A stretch of 5,660 nt of DNA. It comes from Porticoccaceae bacterium (GTDB taxonomy: Bacteria; Pseudomonadota; Gammaproteobacteria; Pseudomonadales; Porticoccaceae). The position numbers and the translations under genes are program-made. The DNA is taken from positions 1,711 to 7,370 of the forward strand of contig NZXB01000016.1 in NCBI GenBank assembly GCA_002701765.1, written 5' to 3'. The notes beneath the pieces are model-generated. The model did no database searches and was not told where the DNA came from. It saw only the letters and a list, made by a program, of their open reading frames with translations. Positions 1 to 5,660 of this stretch are shown piece by piece. The number at the start of each line of letters is the position of its first letter. The first letter of the stretch is position 1.

Positions 1-1411
1 TCGGGTTGGCCTGTCCCTTGGAAACACTCATTATTTGTCCCATAAAAGCGCCGAGTTTTTTCTTTCGGCGCTTTTCATCAGCCAAAATATATTCTTTAAC
101 CAAGGATTGGTTGCTATTCAAAACGCCGGTTACCACTCTCTCCAAGGCGGCACTATCCGAAATTTGCTTTAACCCTCGCCCTTTAATTACCTCGTCGACT
201 TCGCCTTCGCCATGCCAAATGGCATCAAAAATCTCTTTGGCCATTTTCCCTGAGATTTTATCGTCATGCAGGTGAGTGACCAAAAGGCTCAGTTGATCTG
301 GAGGGACAGGACAGTCACCCACATCTCTACCTTCATTGTTAAGCCGAGCTAGAAGTTCGCCGGTCACCCAATTTGCGGCAAGTTTTGGCTGGCCGCTTTT
401 GACGGCCACCTGCTCAAAATAATCTGACAGAGCCTTTTGATTGGCTAAAGTTTTTGCGTCTGCAGGCGCAATCATATATGTTTCTATCAGTCTCCTGGAG
501 CGCTCGTCTGGTAATTCAGGTAATGTCTGGCGTAGAGATTGAAGTTGCTTTTTTGTTACCACGATGGGTAAGAGATCAGGGCATGGAAAATAGCGATAAT
601 CGTTTGCCTCTTCTTTACTTCTCATCGCTCGGGCGCGCTTATTTTCGCCATTATATAGACGGGTCTCCTGAACAACAGAGCCCCCTCCTTCGAGTATTCC
701 TATCTGTCTATCTACTTCAAGCGTTATGGCCTCCTCCATAAACTTGAAAGAATTTAAATTTTTTGTTTCAGTTCGAGTCCCTAATGTCTTTTCTCCCAGA
801 GGTCGAATAGAGACGTTTACATCAAAACGCATTGAACCTTCAGCCATGTGGCCATCACAAATGCCGATCGAGGTCACTAGTCCATGCAATTTCTTTGCGA
901 ATAGAACCGCTTCGGAAGAATTTGAAATATCTGGCTCGGTAACAATTTCGATTAATGCAGTGCCTGCGCGATTTAGATCAATTCCAGAGCAGTGTTTATC
1001 AAAACTACCTTTATGGAGGGACTTTCCTGCATCTTCTTCTAAGTGGGCATGGTGAATGCGGATGAGCTTTTTACTTCCATCCGAGAGCTCTATATCAATT
1101 GCCCCTTTACCTATAATTGGTTTGTCTAATTGAGTGGTTTGATAACCCTTAGGAAGGTCAGGATAGAAATAGTTCTTGCGCTCAAAAACTGATACTTCAG
1201 GAATATGAGCGTCTATAGCAAGTCCAAATAGCAAAGCATGATTTATCGCCTGTTGATTTACAACCGGCAAAGTCCCTGGCATGGCTAAATCTATTGCACA
1301 TGCTTGAGTATTTGGAATTGCTCCAAACTGTGTGCTTGCGCCGGAAAATAACTTGGATTTCGTGTTGAGTTGTACGTGAATCTCCAACCCAATGACTACC
1401 TCCCAATTCAT
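1..1411 (-). CDS. gatB: Asp-tRNA(Asn)/Glu-tRNA(Gln) amidotransferase subunit B, 3' end cut by window edge
   Basis: GatB is the tRNA-binding kinase/transamidase subunit of GatCAB. It phosphorylates tRNA-bound Asp or Glu with ATP and replaces the phosphate with ammonia delivered from GatA. Manual translation of the minus strand is open without frameshift for 470 codons and starts [20 protein letters not shown]. Visible family motifs are the metal-site pair E10/H12, PNTQA at 33-37, [12 protein letters not shown] at 80-91, HLEEDAGKS at 123-131 (E125), IDLNRAG at 144-150, LIEIVTEPD at 153-161, [22 protein letters not shown] and, near the end, the YqeY-like tail with SKGQANP. Family length is about 475-480, so roughly a dozen C-terminal residues lie off the left edge. 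The ATG overlaps the gatA stop (ATGA, 1408-1411), which supports both the start and translational coupling. Oddity: [14 protein letters not shown], where relatives I recall have cysteines (RCDCNVS). The identification is very secure. Confidence 0.97.
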   Translation of the reverse strand, partial: MNWEVVIGLEIHVQLNTKSKLFSGASTQFGAIPNTQACAIDLAMPGTLPVVNQQAINHALLFGLAIDAHIPEVSVFERKNYFYPDLPKGYQTTQLDKPIIGKGAIDIELSDGSKKLIRIHHAHLEEDAGKSLHKGSFDKHCSGIDLNRAGTALIEIVTEPDISNSSEAVLFAKKLHGLVTSIGICDGHMAEGSMRFDVNVSIRPLGEKTLGTRTETKNLNSFKFMEEAITLEVDRQIGILEGGGSVVQETRLYNGENKRARAMRSKEEANDYRYFPCPDLLPIVVTKKQLQSLRQTLPELPDERSRRLIETYMIAPADAKTLANQKALSDYFEQVAVKSGQPKLAANWVTGELLARLNNEGRDVGDCPVPPDQLSLLVTHLHDDKISGKMAKEIFDAIWHGEGEVDEVIKGRGLKQISDSAALERVVTGVLNSNQSLVKEYILADEKRRKKKLGAFMGQIMSVSKGQANP

Positions 1412-2865
1412 AGTGACAGTCCCGATGGTGGAGCACTATGCCAACTTGTTACCTTTTGGAATTCATGGGCAACATTTAGAATCTTTGCTTCCTCAAAGTA
1501 ATTCCCGATCAACTGGAGACCTACCGGATTCCCTCCGACTAGGCCACATGGTATTGACATCGCAGGAAGGCCGGCGAGATTTGCTGCTATGGTATAGATA
1601 TCTTCTAGATACATCGCTACAGGATCATCTCCCTTAGAACCAAATTCAAAGGCGGGAGACGGGCAGGTGGGCCCAGCTATGAGGTCGACTTTCTCCAACG
1701 ATGTTGCAAAGTCACGTTGGATAAGCTGCCGGACTCTTTGAGCTTTTAAATAGTATGCGTCATAGTAGCCTGCGGACAAGCAATAAGTACCAATCAATAT
1801 TCTGCGTTGTACTTCTTCCCCAAAACCTTCACCTCGTGTTCTGCAGTAAAGATCATTTAGGTCGACAGGATCTTCGCAACGGTGACCATAACGGACTCCA
1901 TCGAATCGCGATAGGTTTGCTGAAGCTTCCGCCGGCGCAATCACATAGTATGCAGGCACGGAAAGGTGACTGTTTGGTAGACTTATCTCAACCAACTCAA
2001 CTCCAAGACCCATTAGAATATCCAGACTTTCTCGGACGGTTCGTTCAACTTCAGTATCTAATCCTGAATGGAAATATTCTTTTGGTAGACCGAGTCTCAA
2101 ACCCTTAATTGAATTGTTTAACGTAGTTCTATAGTTTGGTGCCTCTTGATTGACAGAAGTAGAATCAAGAGGATCATAACGCGCCATGCAATTGAGTAAG
2201 ATTGCGCAATCTTCAGCGGTTCGGGCGATCGGTCCGCCTTGATCTAGACTTGACGCAAAAGCTATCATGCCCCATCTGGATACTCTGCCGTATGTGGGCT
2301 TTAGGCCACTAACACCGCAAAGTGCCGCCGGTTGTCTAATTGAACCACCAGTGTCGGTTCCGGTGGCTCCGGGAGCGAGACGTGCAGCAATTGCTGCTGC
2401 TGAACCGCCTGATGAGCCTCCTGGAACTTTTTTAGTATCCCAAGGGTTTTTGACGGGTCCATAAAAGCTAGTTTCATTAGAGGACCCCATGGCAAATTCA
2501 TCCATATTAGTTTTGCCCAGCATGACTGCACCACAATTTTCAAAGTTCCTGACCACTGTAGCCGTATACGGGGGAATAAAATTACTTAGCATTCGAGATC
2601 CACAGCTAGTCAGGATACCTTCGGTACAGAAAATGTCCTTATGGAGTATCGGTATGCCGCAGAGCTCCTGAGCGGACCCATTTTTGATTGACATATCCGC
2701 TTTGTCAGCATCTTTTAAAGCGGCCTCTTCAGCGACTGTGATCAGAGCGTTAATCTCAGGATTTAAATCGGAAATCCTGGATAGGAAATGTTCTGTTAAC
2801 TCTCTACTTGAGAAAGTTTTTGACCGTAATCCGTCTTCCAACTGGGCAATAGACATATTATGCAT
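1408..2865 (-). CDS. gatA: Asp-tRNA(Asn)/Glu-tRNA(Gln) amidotransferase subunit A
   Basis: GatA is the glutaminase subunit of GatCAB, a cytoplasmic amidase-signature enzyme that hydrolyses glutamine and channels ammonia to GatB. The 485-residue product matches the usual length (about 485). The Ser-cisSer-Lys triad is intact by spacing: K76 in ILHKD, S151 in [12 protein letters not shown], and nucleophile S175 in [13 protein letters not shown]. Other family blocks are [16 protein letters not shown] (116-131), [13 protein letters not shown] (187-199) and, near the C-terminus, [11 protein letters not shown]. The start at 2865 lies 11 bp after the gatC stop, with a weak GAG 9 nt upstream; an alternative ATG three codons in (M4) would sit too far from it. 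The stop TGA overlaps the gatB ATG by 4 bp. Nothing is truncated. Related amidases share the triad, but the gatC and gatB neighbours settle the identity. Confidence 0.98.
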   Translation of the reverse strand: MHNMSIAQLEDGLRSKTFSSRELTEHFLSRISDLNPEINALITVAEEAALKDADKADMSIKNGSAQELCGIPILHKDIFCTEGILTSCGSRMLSNFIPPYTATVVRNFENCGAVMLGKTNMDEFAMGSSNETSFYGPVKNPWDTKKVPGGSSGGSAAAIAARLAPGATGTDTGGSIRQPAALCGVSGLKPTYGRVSRWGMIAFASSLDQGGPIARTAEDCAILLNCMARYDPLDSTSVNQEAPNYRTTLNNSIKGLRLGLPKEYFHSGLDTEVERTVRESLDILMGLGVELVEISLPNSHLSVPAYYVIAPAEASANLSRFDGVRYGHRCEDPVDLNDLYCRTRGEGFGEEVQRRILIGTYCLSAGYYDAYYLKAQRVRQLIQRDFATSLEKVDLIAGPTCPSPAFEFGSKGDDPVAMYLEDIYTIAANLAGLPAMSIPCGLVGGNPVGLQLIGNYFEEAKILNVAHEFQKVTSWHSAPPSGLSL

Positions 2866-2876
2866 ACAAGAAAACT

Positions 2877-3164
2877 CTATTCTATGACTTTCGGGACTAA
2901 GTAAAGCCCATCATGAGTATGATGATTCAATTTCTGAAAACGTTCTCGCAAATCGATTTCAGTGACTTTGTCATCGCGTGCCCGCTGAACCGCGTTAAGG
3001 GGATGGGCCATCGGTTCCACCGATGATGTGTCGGCTTCACTGAGTTGATTAACCAGATCAAGAACTCGATGTAAGCGTTCACTTATTTCTTGAATAGAAC
3101 TATTTTCAATCTTTATTCGCGATAGAATCGCGAGCTTTTTGATATCTTCCCGATCTAATGTCAT
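2877..3164 (-). CDS. gatC: Asp-tRNA(Asn)/Glu-tRNA(Gln) amidotransferase subunit C
   Basis: GatC is the small non-catalytic subunit that wraps around the GatA-GatB interface and stabilises the heterotrimer. The product has 95 residues, the typical family length. It begins [20 protein letters not shown], the usual N-terminal helix that starts with an acidic/basic DxxxIxKLAxLxRI pattern. It then carries the conserved [17 protein letters not shown] segment (about 49-65) and ends LYLVPKVIE, matching the family's (F/Y)xVPKVIE terminus. The ATG is preceded by GGGGA (3170-3174 on the minus strand) 5 nt upstream. It is the first gene of the gatCAB operon and faces away from mreB, so its promoter must lie in the 3165-3465 region. 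The call rests on motifs plus synteny. Confidence 0.97.
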   Translation of the reverse strand: MTLDREDIKKLAILSRIKIENSSIQEISERLHRVLDLVNQLSEADTSSVEPMAHPLNAVQRARDDKVTEIDLRERFQKLNHHTHDGLYLVPKVIE

Positions 3165-3184
3165 GCTGGTCCCCGCTCAATTAA

Positions 3185-3213
3185 ATTATAGTTTATATTC
3201 TCGATAACATTAA
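3185..3213 (-). promoter_or_regulatory. Candidate sigma70 promoter for gatCAB
   Basis: On the minus strand a perfect TATAAT -10 (3185-3190) is preceded, with a 17-bp spacer, by TTAATG (3208-3213), a poor -35 that matches TTGACA at only three of six positions. The -10 ends 20 nt before the gatC ATG, so a start about 7 nt downstream would give a very short leader of around 13-14 nt that still includes the GGGGA ribosome site. The flanks are AT-rich. A TTGACC hexamer further upstream was considered as a -35, but it has no -10 at usable spacing. Confidence 0.45.
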
Positions 3214-3357
3214 CGCTACATAAACAACTTTTTCGGTCAAATCAGTCCTTTTAGCAGTTGGCTATCATCAGAATTTTTTGAATAATTCGTTCGAGAATGT
3301 TTTTTTTCAGGCAATTGCAGATCATTTGTAATAAATTGGGTTAATTCATAACTAAAA

Positions 3358-3388
3358 CGCTTTACCCGCTTGCCCTGCGAGGAAAGCG
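3358..3388. repeat. Short inverted repeat at the mreB promoter
   Basis: CGCTTT (3358-3363) and its exact reverse complement AAAGCG (3383-3388) flank 19 nt. The left arm lies just upstream of the candidate mreB -35, and the right arm falls inside the spacer, ending just before the TG of the extended -10. A centre-to-centre distance of 25 bp, about two and a half helical turns, could suit a dimeric regulator, but six-base arms can occur by chance. No known operator consensus was recognised. Confidence 0.25.
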
Positions 3389-3398
3389 CTGTTATCTT
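3370..3398 (+). promoter_or_regulatory. Candidate sigma70 promoter for mreBCD (extended -10)
   Basis: TTGCCC (3370-3375, four of six matches to TTGACA) is followed after exactly 17 bp by TATCTT (3393-3398, four of six to TATAAT). A TG at 3390-3391 one base upstream of the -10 gives the TGn extended -10 element. Transcription would start near 3404-3406 and leave a leader of about 60 nt before the mreB ATG. It is the best plus-strand match I found in the intergenic region. A weaker alternative, TTGTCC (3398-3403) with TAAATG (3421-3426), lies just downstream. E. coli mreB is known to use several promoters, so others may exist. Confidence 0.45.
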
Positions 3399-3401
3399 TG
3401 T

Positions 3402-3416
3402 CCGCTTATTTGGCGG
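3402..3416 (+). other. Small GC-rich hairpin at the predicted mreB transcript 5' end
   Basis: CCGC (3402-3405) can pair with GCGG (3413-3416) around a 7-nt A/T-rich loop. If transcription starts near 3405 as the candidate promoter predicts, this element would lie at or just inside the 5' end and be only partly transcribed. The four-pair stem is marginal. Confidence 0.2.
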
Positions 3417-3450
3417 CCTGTAAATGGCATAGGATCATATGTTCTACGCT

Positions 3451-3456
3451 AGGGGA
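3451..3456 (+). promoter_or_regulatory. mreB ribosome binding site
   Basis: AGGGGA lies 9 nt before the ATG at 3466. It is the clearest plus-strand Shine-Dalgarno-like site in the window, compared with a bare GAG before mreC and GGGG before mreD. It fixes the mreB start. Confidence 0.7.
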
Positions 3457-3465
3457 TACAGATAG

Positions 3466-4521
<1,056 letters not shown>

Positions 4522-4581
4522 AGGATCGCGAAGGTTCGGCCCCGCTTCTTTTCACAAAAGTAATAAATTTGAGCCAATAAA
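4522..4581 (+). other. mreB-mreC intergenic spacer
   Basis: This is a 60-bp gap within the operon. It contains CTTTT/AAAAG arms around a 3-nt loop (4548-4560), too weak and without a following T run to act as an intrinsic terminator. The Shine-Dalgarno before mreC is only GAG (4571-4573), 8 nt from the ATG. This suggests a lower translation rate for mreC than mreB, in keeping with the much higher cellular amount of MreB usually reported. Confidence 0.6.
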
Positions 4582-5409
4582 ATGTATCCGCCACTGTTGA
4601 GAAGTGTATTAGTTCTTGGGCTTATATCTTTTGCATTTATGATTGTTGATAGATCGACTGACTGGCTGCAGCCTCTTCGCTACGGTACAGAGTATTTAAG
4701 CAAGCCCTTTTATTGGGCTCTAGAGGTGCCGAAGAGGATAGAGCAATGGGGCGTTGACACCTTCGCCAGCAAGACAGATTTAATAAATGAAAATCACAGC
4801 CTGCGACAGGAGCGACTTATTTACAGGGGCCGCTTGCAAAGAATGTCAGAGCTCGCCGCTGAAAATTTGCGTTTATTACAGTTGCTAAATGCCTCAAAGT
4901 CAGTCATGGAAAGCGTTATTTTGACTCAGGTTATAGGCAATTCTCATGTTCCGCAGAGACATACTATTACAATAGACCGAGGCGCTACTGATGGTTCTTT
5001 TATTGGACAACCTGTGCTAGATGCCGAGGGTCTAATGGGTCAGGTAATAACGGTCTACGATACACATAGCGAAGTTCTTCTTATTAGTGATGCTAGCCAT
5101 GCTCTGCCGGTGAAGGTTTTGAGAAATGGTGTGCGCTCAATTGCGGAGGGAACTTCAGATTTCAATCGTCTTACTCTTCGGTTTGTCCCTCCGACTTCTG
5201 ATATAGAGCTAGGAGACCAACTAGTTAGTTCAGGTCTGGGAGGTCGATTCCCTGCGGGTTACCCGGTTGGACAGATTTCTTTAATCGAAAAGACAACCGA
5301 GTCTGAATTTATGAGTATAGAGGTCGAGCCATTCGCCCTTTTGAATAGAAGTACGCATCTGTTGCTTGTATTTGCTTCTGGCTCTCGAGAGCGTATCGGG
5401 GTTGAATGA
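4582..5409 (+). CDS. mreC: Rod shape-determining protein MreC (compact form)
   Basis: MreC is a bitopic inner-membrane protein whose periplasmic part forms filaments and activates PBP2/RodA while linking to MreB and MreD. The 275-residue product has a very short cytoplasmic lead, a transmembrane helix at about 6-22, a polar heptad-like coiled coil at about 62-104 (LINENHSLRQERL, SELAAENLRLLQLL), and then the beta-barrel periplasmic core. Core signatures are DRGATDGSFIGQPVLDAEGL (132-151), MGQVITV, VLLISDASHALPVKV (165-179), GVRSIAEG (183-190), DIELGDQLVSSGLGGRFPAG (207-226) and YPVGQI. It ends about 20 residues after the core, whereas E. coli MreC (367) has a long extra tail. The ATG is the earliest possible start, because an in-frame TGA lies four codons upstream (4570-4572), and the SD is weak. 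Its stop overlaps the mreD start. Confidence 0.96.
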   Translation: MYPPLLRSVLVLGLISFAFMIVDRSTDWLQPLRYGTEYLSKPFYWALEVPKRIEQWGVDTFASKTDLINENHSLRQERLIYRGRLQRMSELAAENLRLLQLLNASKSVMESVILTQVIGNSHVPQRHTITIDRGATDGSFIGQPVLDAEGLMGQVITVYDTHSEVLLISDASHALPVKVLRNGVRSIAEGTSDFNRLTLRFVPPTSDIELGDQLVSSGLGGRFPAGYPVGQISLIEKTTESEFMSIEVEPFALLNRSTHLLLVFASGSRERIGVE

Positions 5410-5660
5410 TGGCTACTTCACCAGGGGTCTTGAAGCTATCGGCTGCTTTTTTGATGGCAATCATTTGCCAGCTCATACCTTTTTTCGGTGTTTGGACGGA
5501 TTGGAAGCCAAATTTTATTTTAGTATTAACTATTACCTTGATTCTCAATTACCCTGACTACTTTGGAGTCAGCTTCGCTTCGATCTCAGGCTTATTTGCT
5601 GATGTTATGTTGGGCACTATTTTTGGTCATTTCATGTTTGTATTTACTCTATGTGGTGGA
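5406..5660 (+). CDS. mreD: Rod shape-determining protein MreD, 3' part beyond window
   Basis: MreD is a small polytopic inner-membrane protein of the elongasome that partners MreC. Eighty-five codons are visible and open to the right edge; family length is about 160, so roughly half is present. The sequence is very hydrophobic: helices at about 11-27 (LSAAFLMAIICQLIPFF) and 34-47 (PNFILVLTITLILN), then YPDYFGVSFASISGLFADVM and LGTIFGHF, which match the family's Pro-Asn/hydrophobic and GxxxDxxxGxxxG region. Two tandem in-frame ATGs exist. The one at 5406 overlaps the mreC stop as ATGA, and the one at 5409 shares one base with it. GGGG at 5398-5401 is 4 nt from the first and 7 nt from the second, so the second may be the main start. 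Identity rests on position plus this pattern. Confidence 0.92.
   Translation, partial: MMATSPGVLKLSAAFLMAIICQLIPFFGVWTDWKPNFILVLTITLILNYPDYFGVSFASISGLFADVMLGTIFGHFMFVFTLCGG

Larger units (their letters stand above)
3165..3465. other. Divergent intergenic region between gatC and mreB
   Basis: These 301 bases separate two operons that point away from each other, so both promoters are expected here. I see no convincing small gene, RNA gene or intrinsic terminator. The gatC-proximal half (about 3181-3357) is strongly AT-rich with T tracts (an 8-T run at 3300-3307). The mreB-proximal part (3358-3420) is richer in GC and holds short inverted repeats. The separately listed candidate promoters are motif matches read by eye, not demonstrated sites. 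Confidence 0.85.

Noticed and set aside
454..1055. Two plus-strand open frames opposite gatB
   Set aside because: Manual translation of the minus strand gives an unbroken GatB across this stretch with family motifs throughout, so the plus-strand frames are shadows.
1..1411. Possible broken gatB, because no closed minus-strand reading frame ends within the window
   Set aside because: The frame is continuous for 470 codons to the window edge and lacks only the expected last dozen residues, so it is cut by the window, not by mutation.
1755..2108. 117-codon plus-strand open frame opposite gatA
   Set aside because: gatA is intact across the whole interval and the product shows no recognisable motif or good ribosome site.
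3231..3242. TTGACC on the minus strand (3237-3242 by rough placement) as a gatCAB -35
   Set aside because: No acceptable -10 lies 15-19 bp downstream; the nearest TAATGT-like hexamer is about 21 bp away.
3263..3268. TATCAT as a plus-strand -10 for mreB
   Set aside because: It matches the -10 well, but there is no -35 resemblance 16-18 bp upstream and no TGn extension.
3285..3307. ATTC/GAAT arms followed by an 8-T run, resembling an intrinsic terminator
   Set aside because: The stem is only four pairs, AT-rich and with a six-base loop. It would also sit upstream of mreB between divergent genes, where no plus-strand transcript is expected to end.

Overview
The window is a housekeeping locus from a Gram-negative bacterium, most likely a gammaproteobacterium. 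It holds two divergent gene sets. On the minus strand is gatC-gatA-gatB, the tRNA-dependent amidotransferase; on the plus strand is mreB-mreC-mreD, the rod-shape/elongasome core. From memory, the same head-to-head order occurs in Pseudomonas (PA4484-PA4479 in P. aeruginosa). Base composition looks moderate (GC about mid-40s by eye), well below Pseudomonas, so a lower-GC relative, perhaps marine or uncultured, is plausible. The genus cannot be fixed from this sequence.

Layout, left to right: gatB (minus, 1-1411) lacks only about its last dozen codons, which lie off the left edge. gatA (minus, 1408-2865) overlaps gatB by 4 bp. gatC (minus, 2877-3164) lies 11 bp upstream of gatA. A 301-bp divergent intergenic region (3165-3465) follows and must hold the promoters for both directions. 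Then come mreB (plus, 3466-4521), a 60-bp gap, mreC (plus, 4582-5409), and mreD (plus, from 5406), which overlaps mreC by 4 bp and runs off the right edge after 85 codons.

How the genes work: GatC, GatA and GatB form one heterotrimer that converts Asp-tRNA(Asn) and/or Glu-tRNA(Gln) to the amidated forms. GatA releases ammonia and GatB activates and amidates the tRNA-bound acid. MreB is the actin-like filament on the inner face of the cytoplasmic membrane, MreC the periplasmic bitopic scaffold and MreD the polytopic membrane partner; together they direct lateral-wall synthesis. Short gaps and overlapping stop/start codons suggest each set is one translationally coupled operon.

I found no mobile element, CRISPR, RNA gene, frameshift or sign of transfer, and no novel system. 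The points most worth a second look are a lengthened, hydrophobic membrane-contact loop in MreB, a compact MreC, an atypical GatB motif, and a candidate extended -10 promoter for mreB placed among small inverted repeats.
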